Positions 34,937-43,880 of a DNA stretch of 64,000 bases are shown piece after piece. The translations under genes and the position numbers were made by a program. The notes below the pieces were generated by a model. That model did not search any database. It had not been told where the DNA came from and saw nothing but the letters and a program-made list of their open reading frames with translations. The stretch spans positions 1-64,000 of the forward strand of contig NZ_CP034661.1 of assembly GCF_003971235.1 (NCBI RefSeq), given 5' to 3'. Numbering within the stretch: the stretch's first letter is position 1; each line of letters opens with the position of its first letter. The DNA comes from Chryseobacterium aureum. Its GTDB lineage: Bacteria; Bacteroidota; Bacteroidia; Flavobacteriales; Weeksellaceae.

Positions 34937-35057
34937 GAAGTTAGAAGTTAGAAGTTACGTTGGGTATTTTAACTTAAATCTGAAAGAATTTAAAAAATCA
35001 ATAGGAGCGGGCTTTAGCCCGCTTTCTCTTTAAATAGTAATTAATGGGCTTTAACCA
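34937..35057. repeat. Short GAAGTTA repeat and two-hairpin CGGGCTTTAGCCCG element
   Basis: GAAGTTA is repeated three times (34937-34957). AGCGGGCTTTAGCCCGCT (35006-35023) is a perfect hairpin and 38 bases on comes TGGGCTTTAACCA (35045-35057). Related copies occur at 45702-45747 and 60403-60456. It may end transcription of the sugar transporter gene. Confidence 0.75.
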
Positions 35058-35079
35058 AAACATAAAATGATTTATAAAA

Positions 35080-35119
35080 AAGAAACGAGGCTATCCTTTT
35101 GAGACAGCCTCGTTTTCTT
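35080..35119 (-). terminator. Terminator of the lipocalin-like gene
   Basis: AAGAAACGAGGCT (35080-35092) pairs with AGCCTCGTTTTCTT (35106-35119) with one bulge. On the minus strand it is followed by TTTCTTTTTT. Confidence 0.75.
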
Positions 35120-35587
35120 TTATTCTCTACTAAATAGTGTAGTAAATTCATCTTTTATACCATCACCATTGGTATCAAAAAGCTCTTCTATAAGCTCTAA
35201 TTGCGTATCTGTTAATTTTTTCACAGTATATACATCAGTTGCTCCGTTAGAATACTTAACCTGAAGTTTTTTAGAGGCCGCATCGTAGGTATAATCGTAA
35301 GTTGCATCAAGATCAACAGCACATTGTCCTCCGGTATTTCCATAGTAATCCATTTCATGCCATTTACCAGCAGAATTTAAATCGATGAAGCTTTTTTTAT
35401 CACACACCCCCGCATCAGATGATTCATTGGTGATGATACTTCCGTCTTTGCCGGAATATGCCATATACTTGGATGGATGCCATTTACCAACAATACTTGG
35501 TTCATTTACTGTATTGGTGTCATCATCACTGCTGCAAGAGAACGCGACTAGAGCTGCAATACTTAAAAATAAAGCTTTTTTAATCAT
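35120..35587 (-). CDS. Lipocalin-like lipoprotein, 155 residues
   Basis: A small lipoprotein with a lipobox at Cys18 (LVAFSC) followed by SSDDDTN, an acidic pattern like the surface-export signal of Flavobacteriia. The domain VGKWHPSKYMAYSGKDGS, KSFIDLNSAGKW, YDAASKKLQVKY and LTDTQLELI follows the lipocalin-like (DUF4923/lipocalin_5 type) beta-barrel order. The C-terminus carries DTNGDGIKDE, a calcium-loop-like sequence. A relative with the same layout lies at 51674-52135. A consensus promoter is present on the minus strand (35643-35613). Confidence 0.82.
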   Translation of the reverse strand: MIKKALFLSIAALVAFSCSSDDDTNTVNEPSIVGKWHPSKYMAYSGKDGSIITNESSDAGVCDKKSFIDLNSAGKWHEMDYYGNTGGQCAVDLDATYDYTYDAASKKLQVKYSNGATDVYTVKKLTDTQLELIEELFDTNGDGIKDEFTTLFSRE

Positions 35588-35900
35588 TTTTTATTATTTG
35601 AGTTTAACCCGGCAAATGTAATTATTCATGAACTCGAAATCAAAATAATCGATATAATTATATGTTTTAAACAATTGATATACAGTATTTTACGTTGTTT
35701 ATACCTACTTGAGCGATATTCATAATAAGTACTCTTAAATGGTTTTTAATCAGCATTTAAATCTATATTATATCCCGTAGATTAGACCAATTTACCCTTC
35801 TGCCGTTTTACTTTTTTGCTTTCCAACTTCCTTTCTTACCCTACATCAACTTTTAAAATAACCACATCCCGTACATTTGTACTATAAATAATCACATAAA
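35588..35900. promoter_or_regulatory. Divergent promoters of the lipocalin-like and pirin genes
   Basis: On the minus strand TTG (35643-35641), a 20-base spacer and TACATTTG (35620-35613) form the promoter of the lipocalin-like gene. On the plus strand TACATTTG at 35872-35879 is the -7 box of the pirin gene, without an obvious TTG. The rest of this 313-base AT-rich spacer holds nothing I recognise. Confidence 0.65.
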
Positions 35901-36629
35901 ATGAAAACAGTATATCATAAAGCAGATTCAAGAGGCCATGCCAACCACGGATGGTTAAATTCTTACCATACATTCAGTTTTGCGAACTATCAAAACAGAG
36001 ACAGAACAAACTTTGGTGTTTTGAGAGTATTGAACGATGACACCGTTTCTCAGGGAATGGGCTTCGGAACACACCCGCACAGGGATATGGAAATTATTTC
36101 AATTCCTTTGGAAGGCGATTTGGAACACAAAGACTCAATGGGAACTACAGCGGTAATCAGAAAAGGAGAAATCCAGGTGATGAGTGCCGGAACCGGTGTA
36201 ATGCACAGCGAATACAATAAAAATAAAGATGAGGAGGTAAAATTCCTTCAGATCTGGGTTTTCCCCAGAGAGCAGAACGTTGAACCCAGATATGATCAGA
36301 AAAGTATCAAAGAAGGAGAAAAAATCAATGGATTCCAGCAGATCCTATCTCCCGATAAAAATGATGACGGCGTATGGATTCATCAGGATGCGTGGTTCAA
36401 TATAGCCAATTTTACAAAAGGAAACGGTAAAAATTACATGCTCAACAAAAAAGGAAACGGAGTGTATGCATTTGTTTTAAAAGGAAGCGCAAAAATAGGA
36501 GACCGTATTCTGAATGAAAGAGACGGATTGGGAATCTGGGATACCCAGAGCTTTAATATTGAAGCGGTGGAGGACACCGAAATATTATTAATGGAAGTCC
36601 CAATGGAACTGCCCGCTTATCTTAAATAA
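35901..36629 (+). CDS. Pirin family protein
   Basis: A 242-residue cytoplasmic bicupin protein. The N-terminal cupin has the metal site HPHRDMEIIS with a following HKDSMGTT, GEIQVMSAGTGVMHSEYN and LQIWVFPRE, as in YhhW, a quercetin 2,3-dioxygenase-like pirin. The second cupin is less conserved. The native substrate is unknown; pirins are often linked to redox or stress control. It is probably expressed separately from the FMN reductase gene, which has its own TAAATTTG box at 36635-36642. Confidence 0.93.
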   Translation: MKTVYHKADSRGHANHGWLNSYHTFSFANYQNRDRTNFGVLRVLNDDTVSQGMGFGTHPHRDMEIISIPLEGDLEHKDSMGTTAVIRKGEIQVMSAGTGVMHSEYNKNKDEEVKFLQIWVFPREQNVEPRYDQKSIKEGEKINGFQQILSPDKNDDGVWIHQDAWFNIANFTKGNGKNYMLNKKGNGVYAFVLKGSAKIGDRILNERDGLGIWDTQSFNIEAVEDTEILLMEVPMELPAYLK

Positions 36630-36666
36630 AAAACTAAATTTGTAATCTTAAAAATAAACCTCATAT

Positions 36667-37218
36667 ATGAAAATTTTAGCAATAGCAGGAAGCAACTCAG
36701 AAGTTTCAATGAACAAACAGCTGGTAGCCTACGCATCAACTTTATTTGAAAATGCAGAAGTGGAAGTAATTGATATGAACCCTTTCGAAATGCCCATCTA
36801 CAAGCACGAAAGAGAACTCGCGAATGGTGTTCCGCAGGAAGCTCATGATTTTGCAGCAAAAGTTGACGGGGCCAACGTACTGTTGATTTCCCTGGGAGAA
36901 CACAACGGAACATACTCTACAGCATTCAAAAATGTGTTCGACTGGGTATCCAGAATCAAAGACAGAACCGTTTGGAACGAAGTGCCGATGCTATTGATGT
37001 CTACGTCTCCGGGAGGCAGAGGCGGAGCAGGGGTTTTAGAAGCTGCGTCAAAGCGTTTTCCTTTCCACGGAGGAAATGTGGTGGAAACTTTTTCACTGCC
37101 TTTCTTTAATGATAACTTTGATAAAGAAGCTCAAAAGATTTCTAATGAAGAGAAAGACAGTGAGTTAAAGGAAAAAGTTAAAAAGATTGCAGCCATTGAA
37201 ACCATCCTTGAAAAATAG
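36667..37218 (+). CDS. NADPH-dependent FMN reductase family protein
   Basis: A 183-residue flavodoxin-fold oxidoreductase that would reduce FMN or quinone-like compounds with NAD(P)H. The FMN phosphate loop AGSNSEVSMNKQLV is at the N-terminus; GEHNGTYSTAFKNVFDW and LMSTSPGGRGG are the usual flavin-contact blocks. Length is normal. It follows the pirin gene on the same strand (37-base gap), and such pairs are common in Bacteroidota, which fits a shared redox or detoxification role. Confidence 0.92.
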   Translation: MKILAIAGSNSEVSMNKQLVAYASTLFENAEVEVIDMNPFEMPIYKHERELANGVPQEAHDFAAKVDGANVLLISLGEHNGTYSTAFKNVFDWVSRIKDRTVWNEVPMLLMSTSPGGRGGAGVLEAASKRFPFHGGNVVETFSLPFFNDNFDKEAQKISNEEKDSELKEKVKKIAAIETILEK

Positions 37219-37221
37219 AAT

Positions 37222-37251
37222 TTGAATATTCATTTAAAATTACTATTTTTG
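37222..37251 (+). promoter_or_regulatory. Consensus promoter of a short transcription unit
   Basis: TTG at 37222-37224, a 19-base spacer and TATTTTTG at 37244-37251 give a full match to the Bacteroidota promoter consensus. It starts four bases after the stop codon of the FMN reductase gene. Confidence 0.7.
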
Positions 37252-37265
37252 CAAAAAGAAAAGAG

Positions 37266-37340
37266 ATGAAAGTTCAGACCTCCTATAAACAATGTTTTTC
37301 TCATAAAGGGAAAGTTGTGGGCTCTGAAATTCTGAGATAA
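37266..37340 (+). CDS. Possible 24-residue small protein or leader peptide
   Basis: The ATG at 37266 follows AAAAGAG, a plausible ribosome-binding site, and about 10 bases of leader. The peptide is MKVQTSYKQCFSHKGKVVGS then EILR; it is basic, with one Cys and no membrane segment. A strong terminator begins 7 bases after the stop. Such a unit might be a small protein gene, a regulatory leader upstream of purM, or a small RNA with a chance ORF. No function is recognised. Confidence 0.4.
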   Translation: MKVQTSYKQCFSHKGKVVGSEILR

Positions 37341-37347
37341 AATAACG

Positions 37348-37379
37348 GCCGATAATCTGAAAAGATTGTCGGCTTTTTT
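37348..37379 (+). terminator. Terminator of the short unit upstream of purM
   Basis: GCCGATAATC (37348-37357) pairs with GATTGTCGGC (37364-37373) with one G-T wobble, followed by seven T. Confidence 0.8.
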
Positions 37380-37525
37380 GTTTTCTAAAATCAAGTATAA
37401 AAGTAATTATTAAAATAAAATGTACAATATACTAATGTACCAATTTACCAATTCTCCGGTTTCCAAAGTGAAGCTATTGTTACATTGCTAAACTGATATA
37501 TTGTTACATTATTAAATTATTAGAC

Positions 37526-38518
37526 ATGAGCAACACTTACAAATCAGCAGGAGTAGACAAAGAAGAAGGATACAAAACGGTTGACAAGATCAAAAAAGCG
37601 GTCGGTGAAACCCATAATTCCAATGTACTGAACCATTTGGGGAGTTTTGGAGCTTTCTATGAAATCGGCGGATACAAAAATCCGGTTCTTGTATCAGGAA
37701 CAGATGGAGTAGGAACAAAGCTGAAAGTAGCTTTAGATACTAAAAAATACGACTCTATCGGGGTAGATTGCTTCGCAATGTGTGCCAATGATATTCTTTG
37801 TCACGGTGCAAAACCTTTATTCTTCCTGGATTATTTAGCTTGTGGAAAGCTGGATTCAGAAATTGCTGCAGAAATCGTGTTAGGAATGGTTGCCGCTTGT
37901 AAGGATAACAACTGTGCGCTGATTGGGGGAGAAACTGCTGAAATGCCGGGAATGTACCAGCCGGGAGATTATGACGTTGCAGGATTTTGTGTAGGAATTG
38001 TAGAAAAAGATCAGATTATTGACGGTTCTGCAATCAAAGCAGGTAACAAAATTATTGCTTTGCCAAGCTCAGGATTCCACTCAAACGGATTCTCTTTAGT
38101 AAGAAAAGTATTCCCGAACTTCGAAGAAGAATTTGAAGGAAAACCATTATATGAAACGCTTTTGGTTCCTACAAGATTATATTATAAAGATATTCACAAA
38201 GTATTGGAAGAAGTAAAAGTAAGCGGAATTGCCCACATCACAGGAGGCGGTCTTTACGAAAATGTTCCAAGAATCATTCCTGAAGGACTTTGTGCTTCTA
38301 TTGACGAATCGAAAATCAGAATTCCTAGCGTAATGCTTGAGCTTGAAAAAAGAGGTGAAGTAGCTCGCGAGGAAATGTACGGAACATTCAATATGGGGGT
38401 AGGTATGGTTATCGTTGTGGATGCTGAACATGCTGAGAAAGTATTACACCTTTTAGATGACGCTTACGAAATCGGAGAAATCACCGAAGGTGCAGAGAAA
38501 ATTGATTTGAAATTTTAA
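37526..38518 (+). CDS. purM: Phosphoribosylformylglycinamidine cyclo-ligase
   Basis: PurM closes FGAM to AIR with ATP in step 5 of purine synthesis. The 330-residue protein has the AIR synthase fold: YKSAGVDKEEGYKTVDKI at the N-terminus, VSGTDGVGTKLKVA, CFAMCANDILCHGAKPLFF, GGETAEMPGMY and the C-terminal AHITGGGLYENVPRI and GTFNMGVGMV blocks, all diagnostic. It heads the purine cluster; the AT-rich leader 37380-37525 shows no clear promoter box. Confidence 0.98.
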   Translation: MSNTYKSAGVDKEEGYKTVDKIKKAVGETHNSNVLNHLGSFGAFYEIGGYKNPVLVSGTDGVGTKLKVALDTKKYDSIGVDCFAMCANDILCHGAKPLFFLDYLACGKLDSEIAAEIVLGMVAACKDNNCALIGGETAEMPGMYQPGDYDVAGFCVGIVEKDQIIDGSAIKAGNKIIALPSSGFHSNGFSLVRKVFPNFEEEFEGKPLYETLLVPTRLYYKDIHKVLEEVKVSGIAHITGGGLYENVPRIIPEGLCASIDESKIRIPSVMLELEKRGEVAREEMYGTFNMGVGMVIVVDAEHAEKVLHLLDDAYEIGEITEGAEKIDLKF

Positions 38519-38593
38519 ATGACATCAGATTTCAGACTCTGGACATCAGACGGTAAGTCTGTAATCTTAAATCTGGTATCTAACATCTGAATA

Positions 38594-39160
38594 ATGAAGA
38601 ACATCGTTGTACTCGTATCCGGTTCAGGAACCAATCTGCAGAGAATCATTGATACTATTGATTCCGGAGAAATCCAGAATGCAAAAGTAACTTTAGTTGT
38701 GGCAGACAGAGAATGTTTCGGACTGGAAAGAGCAAAGAATCATAATATAGAAAATATACTCATTCCAAGAGGAAAGAATTTCAGCAGTGAATTGGCTAAA
38801 GTAATCCCGGAAAATACTGATCTGATCGTATTGGCAGGATTTTTATCCATCTTAAAATCTGAATTCTGTGAAAACTGGAACGGTAAGATCATCAATATTC
38901 ATCCCGCGCTGCTTCCGAAATTCGGAGGAAAAGGAATGTGGGGCATGAACGTTCATAATGCAGTGATTGAAGCCGGAGAAGTAGAGAGTGGGGCGACTGT
39001 ACATTTTGTAACACCGGGCATTGATGAGGGAGAAGCTATTCTTCAGAAATCTTTTGAAGTAACCGTTCATGATACTCCTGAAACACTCGCTCAGAAAGTG
39101 CACCAGATTGAATATGAAATATTTCCTGTAGCCATCAATAAGGTCCTGGGAAATAATTAA
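38594..39160 (+). CDS. purN: Phosphoribosylglycinamide formyltransferase
   Basis: PurN transfers a formyl group from 10-formyl-THF to GAR (step 3 of purine synthesis). The 188-residue protein begins with the substrate loop VSGSGTNLQRI and has INIHPALLPKFGG (catalytic Asn and His) and VTPGIDEGEAILQ (catalytic Asp). Length is normal. It follows purM with a 75-base spacer that carries ATCAGATTTCAGAC-type repeat words. Confidence 0.97.
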   Translation: MKNIVVLVSGSGTNLQRIIDTIDSGEIQNAKVTLVVADRECFGLERAKNHNIENILIPRGKNFSSELAKVIPENTDLIVLAGFLSILKSEFCENWNGKIINIHPALLPKFGGKGMWGMNVHNAVIEAGEVESGATVHFVTPGIDEGEAILQKSFEVTVHDTPETLAQKVHQIEYEIFPVAINKVLGNN

Positions 39161-39214
39161 CGTCAAACTTTTTTTGACAGGAAAAATAGAAAAATCTAAG
39201 TAAAATAAAAGTAA

Positions 39215-39255
39215 GTCCGGAGGTGAAAGACCCGGACACAGTTTGAAATAACTGT
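39215..39255 (+). promoter_or_regulatory. Two hairpins in the purN-purH spacer
   Basis: GTCCGG (39215-39220) with CCGGAC (39232-39237) and ACAGTT (39238-39243) with AACTGT (39250-39255) lie head to tail between the genes. They may be an mRNA-processing or attenuation structure; no T run follows, so they are not a typical terminator. Confidence 0.4.
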
Positions 39256-39279
39256 AAAAAGTAAAAAATTGAAAGTAAA

Positions 39280-40797
39280 ATGAGTAAAAAGAGAGTTTTA
39301 ATCAGTGTTTCTGACAAAAGTGGGTTAATTGAATTCGCGCAGTTTTTGGAAGCTCAGAATTATGAGTTGATCTCTACGGGAGGAACGTTCAAACATTTGA
39401 AAGACGCTGGTTTAAATCCTATTCAGATTGATGAGGTAACCGATTTCCCTGAAATGCTGGACGGAAGAGTGAAAACCCTACACCCGAAAGTTCACGGAGG
39501 ATTGCTGGCTGTACGTACCAACGAAGAGCACATGAAAACCGTTCAGGAACACGGAATCGGTCTGATTGACATGGTGATCGTAAACCTTTACCCTTTCTTT
39601 GAAAATGTCAACAAAGACATTTCTTTACATGAAAAAGTAGAGTTTATTGATATCGGCGGACCTTCAATGCTTCGTTCTGCGGCCAAAAACTTTGATTCCG
39701 TAACTGTAATCACTGATGTAGAAGATTATGCAGCCGTGAAAATTGAAATGGAGCAAAACGGAGATACGTACATCGAAACCCGTAAAAAGCTTGCAGGAAA
39801 AGTATTCAACCTTACCTCTGCTTATGATGCTGCCATTTCAAGAATGCTTCTTGATGAAGAATACCCTGCTTATCTGAATGCTTCTTACAAAAAAGCAGCT
39901 GACCTTAGATACGGAGAAAACCCTCATCAGACGGCAGCTTACTATGTTTCTACTTTCGAGAACGGAGCCATGAAAGACTTTGAACAGCTTGGAGGTAAAG
40001 AACTTTCTTTCAACAATCTTCGTGATATGGACCTTTGCTGGAAAGTAGTGAATGAGTTCAAAGAAGAAATGGCTTGTTGTGCCGTAAAACACTCTACACC
40101 GTGTGGGGTTGCCATAGGAACTTCAGCCCTGGAAACATACCAGAAAACATTCGAATGTGATCCGGTTTCCATCTTTGGCGGAATTGTTGCAATGAACTAC
40201 AAAATAGACGCAGCAACAGCTGAAGAACTGAATAAAACTTTCCTTGAGATTGTAATGGCTCCAGAATTTGATGAAGACGCCATTGAAATTTTAAGAAAAA
40301 AGAAAAACTTAAGAATCATTAAAATCGTAAACCCGGTTTCAGACAAACAGACCTGGGTGAAAGTAGACGGAGGGATCCTTGTTCAGGATAATGACCTTCA
40401 TTTCTCAGACGATATCAAAGTGGTAACGGAAGTACAGCCTACAGAAGAGCAGAAAAAAGCATTACTGTTTTCTCAGAGAGTGGTAAAATATGTGAAGTCT
40501 AATGCCATCGTAGTTTCCAACGGAATTCAGGCATTCGGTATCGGAGGCGGACAGGTCAACAGAATCTGGGCGACTCAGCAGGCTATCGAAAGAGCAAAAG
40601 AAAAATTCTCAGGAGATCTGGTATTGGCTTCAGACGCATTTTTCCCTTTCCGTGATGTGGTAGATTTCTGCGCTCAGGAAGGTATCAAGGCGATTATTCA
40701 GCCGGGTGGAAGTGTAAAAGATCAGGATAGTATTGAGGCTGCCAATGAGCACAATATTCCAATGATGTTTACAGGTGTCAGACACTTTTTTCACTAA
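39280..40797 (+). CDS. purH: Bifunctional AICAR formyltransferase / IMP cyclohydrolase
   Basis: PurH performs the last two steps to IMP. The 505-residue protein has the N-terminal IMP cyclohydrolase domain ([40 protein letters not shown]) and the C-terminal AICAR transformylase domain ([25 protein letters not shown] with the catalytic Lys-His pair, [22 protein letters not shown]). The ending TGVRHFFH is typical. Length is normal. Confidence 0.98.
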   Translation: MSKKRVLISVSDKSGLIEFAQFLEAQNYELISTGGTFKHLKDAGLNPIQIDEVTDFPEMLDGRVKTLHPKVHGGLLAVRTNEEHMKTVQEHGIGLIDMVIVNLYPFFENVNKDISLHEKVEFIDIGGPSMLRSAAKNFDSVTVITDVEDYAAVKIEMEQNGDTYIETRKKLAGKVFNLTSAYDAAISRMLLDEEYPAYLNASYKKAADLRYGENPHQTAAYYVSTFENGAMKDFEQLGGKELSFNNLRDMDLCWKVVNEFKEEMACCAVKHSTPCGVAIGTSALETYQKTFECDPVSIFGGIVAMNYKIDAATAEELNKTFLEIVMAPEFDEDAIEILRKKKNLRIIKIVNPVSDKQTWVKVDGGILVQDNDLHFSDDIKVVTEVQPTEEQKKALLFSQRVVKYVKSNAIVVSNGIQAFGIGGGQVNRIWATQQAIERAKEKFSGDLVLASDAFFPFRDVVDFCAQEGIKAIIQPGGSVKDQDSIEAANEHNIPMMFTGVRHFFH

Positions 40798-40826
40798 TTA
40801 AAATAGAATTAAAAAATAATTAGGGA

Positions 40827-40858
40827 TTGTATTTTTAGCATTCAAAATTATATATTTG
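40827..40858 (+). promoter_or_regulatory. Promoter of purD
   Basis: TTG at 40827-40829, a 21-base spacer and TATATTTG at 40851-40858. The ATG at 40888 leaves a leader of about 25 bases. purD therefore can be transcribed apart from purH. Confidence 0.7.
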
Positions 40859-40887
40859 TAAAATAAGACTAGATAATAATATAAAGT

Positions 40888-42126
40888 ATGAGAATATTAA
40901 TCATAGGTGAAGGCGGTAGAGAATCTGCTTTAGCGGCAAAGCTTCAGAATGACTCAAGAATTTCTAAAATGTTTTTTGCCAACGGGAATGCTACTACCGA
41001 TGTAATAGGGAAAAATGTTCATTTATCAGAAATCAAAGAACTTAGAGATTTCGCCATTAAAGAAAAAATTGATCTTACGATTGTAGGTCCTGAAGCTCCT
41101 CTTGTAGCAGGTATCAAGGATGAATTCAAAAAGCACGATCTTAAAGTTTTCGGGCCTACCCAAAAAGTAGCAAGCCTTGAAGGAAGTAAAGCTTTCTCTA
41201 AGAAATTTATGCAGACCTATGATATCAAAACAGCCAAAGCTGTTGTATTTGATTCATACAATGATGCGAAAGAGTATGTGCAGACACAGCAGTATCCTCT
41301 GGTTATCAAAGCTAGTGGTTTAGCAGGTGGAAAAGGGGTGGTTATTTGTGACAACCTTGAAGAAGCTGAAGCTACCATCCATGATTTCATGATCAGAAGA
41401 ATTTATGGAGACGCAGGAATCCGTTTAGTTATCGAAGAATATTTACAAGGTTTTGAAGCGTCTATTATTGCTTTCTCTAACGGGGAAAAACTATTCCCTT
41501 GTGTAGCTGCAAAGGATTATAAAAAAGCGGGGAACGGAGATACAGGACCTAATACAGGAGGTATGGGTTCAGTAGCACCAAGCCCGGAATTTACTCAGGA
41601 GCACTATGCAGATTTTGAGAAAAACATCTTAGAACCTACCATTAAAGGTCTTAAAGCTGAAGGTTTCGGATTTAAAGGAATCATCTTCTTCGGATTGATG
41701 GTTACTAAAAACGGTGCTTACCTTCTTGAATACAACATGAGATTCGGAGATCCTGAAACTCAGGTATTGATGGCGCTGATGGAAAACAATCTTTTAGATG
41801 TGATCCAGGACTGTATGGAAGGAAAAGATATTCAGCTTACATTTAAGGACGAAAAAGCAATTTGTCTTGTAATGTGCTCAGGAGGATATCCTAGAAACAT
41901 CGAAACTGGTTTCGAAATTACAGGAGAAGATAAGCTGAAACACAGTAAACTATTATACGCAGGTGCCATCAGCAAAGGAGACAAAGTGGTTTCCAACGGG
42001 GGTAGAGTTCTGAACATTGTAGCTACAGGAGCTACTTTCGAAGATGCCCGCAAAAAGGTTTACGAAGACGCAAGTCATGTACATTTCGATTACGGCTTCT
42101 ACAGAGAAGACATCGGAAAGTTTTAA
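40888..42126 (+). CDS. purD: Phosphoribosylamine-glycine ligase
   Basis: PurD joins phosphoribosylamine and glycine with ATP (step 2 of purine synthesis). The 412-residue protein shows the N-domain MRILIIGEGGRESALA, VGPEAPLVAGI, the ATP-grasp region with VIKASGLAGGKGVVIC, GNGDTGPNTGGMGSVAPSP and EYNMRFGDPETQVL, all diagnostic. Length is normal. It is followed by a strong terminator. Confidence 0.98.
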   Translation: MRILIIGEGGRESALAAKLQNDSRISKMFFANGNATTDVIGKNVHLSEIKELRDFAIKEKIDLTIVGPEAPLVAGIKDEFKKHDLKVFGPTQKVASLEGSKAFSKKFMQTYDIKTAKAVVFDSYNDAKEYVQTQQYPLVIKASGLAGGKGVVICDNLEEAEATIHDFMIRRIYGDAGIRLVIEEYLQGFEASIIAFSNGEKLFPCVAAKDYKKAGNGDTGPNTGGMGSVAPSPEFTQEHYADFEKNILEPTIKGLKAEGFGFKGIIFFGLMVTKNGAYLLEYNMRFGDPETQVLMALMENNLLDVIQDCMEGKDIQLTFKDEKAICLVMCSGGYPRNIETGFEITGEDKLKHSKLLYAGAISKGDKVVSNGGRVLNIVATGATFEDARKKVYEDASHVHFDYGFYREDIGKF

Positions 42127-42137
42127 TAAAAATCACG

Positions 42138-42171
42138 AAAAAAGATTTGGAGCAACTCCAAGTCTTTTTTT
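42138..42171 (+). terminator. Terminator after purD
   Basis: A 14-bp stem (42138-42151 with 42157-42170, one T-G wobble) with the core TTGGA/TCCAA and a T7 end. Confidence 0.8.
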
Positions 42172-42298
42172 GTAAAACAGTTAAGTAAGCAATAAGCTTT
42201 ATGCAACAGGCAGTATGCTTATTGCAGTCTGGAGAGCTTACAGCCTTGAGCTTATAGCTTACAGCTTATAATTAATCATCATTTATCAATTATCAACA

Positions 42299-43828
42299 AT
42301 GAACAACGGTATTATTATTTTAGATTTCGGATCCCAGTACAACCAGCTTATCGGAAGAAGAATCCGTGAGATGGGCGTATACTCTGAGATCTTGCCTTAC
42401 AATACACCATTACAAGATATTTTAGCAAAGCAGCCAAAGGGAATCATCCTTTCTGGTGGACCAAGCTCTGTAAATGCAGAAAATGCCCACCTGGTTGAAA
42501 AAGCATTATATGAGCAGGGAGTTCCCGTATTGGGAATCTGCTACGGAATGCAGATGACTGCCCACCTTTTAGGAGGTAAAGTAAATAAAGGAGAAAAAGG
42601 AGAATATGGAAAAGCCAACCTTGAGATCGTTAAAGAAAGCTCTTTATTAAAAGGAGTTACCCAGAACTCAGTGGTTTGGATGAGCCACTTTGACGAAGTG
42701 GGAGAACTGCCCGCCGGTTTTGAGTTAAACGCAAAATCAGGGGTAATTGCTTCTATTTCTAATGAAGACAAAAAAATATTCTGCGTTCAGTTCCACCCGG
42801 AAGTTTCTCATACAGAAGAAGGAGCGAAAATGCTTGAAAATTTTGTATTCGGAATCTGTAACTCAGAGAAAAACTGGAAACTGACCAATTATATTGAAAA
42901 AACTGTTGAAGAAATCCGTGAGAAAGTAGGAGACAACAAAGTAATCCTTGGGCTTTCAGGTGGTGTAGACTCTTCTGTAGCCGCTGTTCTGATCCACAAA
43001 GCTATCGGAGATCAGTTAACATGTATCTTTGTAGATACAGGATTATTAAGAAAGGATGAAGGCAAAAAAGTAATGGATCAGTATGGAGAGCATTTCCATA
43101 TGAACATTAAAATGGTGGATGCCAAAGAAAGATTCCTCTCAAAATTAGCTGGAGTAGACGATCCTGAAGCAAAGAGAAAAATCATCGGAAACGAATTTAT
43201 CCACGTATTTGACGAAGAATCCCACAAAATTGAAGGCGCTAAATTCCTTGCACAGGGAACCATTTATCCTGACGTTATCGAAAGCCAGTCTGTCAACGGA
43301 CCATCTGCTGTAATTAAGTCTCACCACAACGTTGGAGGACTTCCTGAAGATATGGAATTCGAATTATTAGAGCCATTGAGAGAACTTTTCAAGGACGAAG
43401 TAAGAAGAGTAGGAGAAGAATTAGGGATTCCTCACCACTTGGTATACAGACACCCTTTCCCAGGTCCCGGATTAGGAATCAGAGTATTGGGAGCAGTAGA
43501 TGCCGAAAAAGTAAGAATCCTTCAGGAAGCTGATGATATCTTTATTGAAGAATTATACAAAAATGACCTTTACGAAAAAGTATCTCAGGCATTTGTAGTT
43601 CTTCTTCCGGTAAAATCTGTAGGAGTAATGGGTGACGAAAGAACCTATGAATACACAGCAGTCGTTCGTTCTGCCAACACCATCGACTTTATGACGGCCA
43701 CTTGGAGCAGACTTCCTTACGAATTCCTGGATACCGTTTCCAGCAGAATCATCAACGAAGTAAGAGGGATCAACAGAGTAGCTTACGATATTTCAAGCAA
43801 ACCACCTGCAACGATTGAGTGGGAATAA
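42299..43828 (+). CDS. guaA: GMP synthase (glutamine-hydrolysing)
   Basis: GuaA converts XMP to GMP using glutamine and ATP. The 509-residue protein has the class I glutamine amidotransferase domain (LDFGSQYNQLIGRRIRE, LGICYGMQ with catalytic Cys81, FHPEVSHT with His and Glu), the ATP pyrophosphatase P-loop GLSGGVDSSVAA, and the C-terminal dimerisation domain with RHPFPGPGLGIRVLG and the end KPPATIEWE. Length is normal. It closes the purine cluster. Confidence 0.98.
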   Translation: MNNGIIILDFGSQYNQLIGRRIREMGVYSEILPYNTPLQDILAKQPKGIILSGGPSSVNAENAHLVEKALYEQGVPVLGICYGMQMTAHLLGGKVNKGEKGEYGKANLEIVKESSLLKGVTQNSVVWMSHFDEVGELPAGFELNAKSGVIASISNEDKKIFCVQFHPEVSHTEEGAKMLENFVFGICNSEKNWKLTNYIEKTVEEIREKVGDNKVILGLSGGVDSSVAAVLIHKAIGDQLTCIFVDTGLLRKDEGKKVMDQYGEHFHMNIKMVDAKERFLSKLAGVDDPEAKRKIIGNEFIHVFDEESHKIEGAKFLAQGTIYPDVIESQSVNGPSAVIKSHHNVGGLPEDMEFELLEPLRELFKDEVRRVGEELGIPHHLVYRHPFPGPGLGIRVLGAVDAEKVRILQEADDIFIEELYKNDLYEKVSQAFVVLLPVKSVGVMGDERTYEYTAVVRSANTIDFMTATWSRLPYEFLDTVSSRIINEVRGINRVAYDISSKPPATIEWE

Positions 43829-43852
43829 TTTTTGACTTGAATTTTAAATATA

Positions 43853-43880
43853 AATCCTGCCCGTTTTGGGTGGGATTTTT
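43853..43880. terminator. Terminator between guaA and the convergent frameshifted gene
   Basis: AATCCTGCCC (43853-43862) pairs with GGGTGGGATT (43868-43877) with two G-T wobbles, then T6. Confidence 0.7.
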
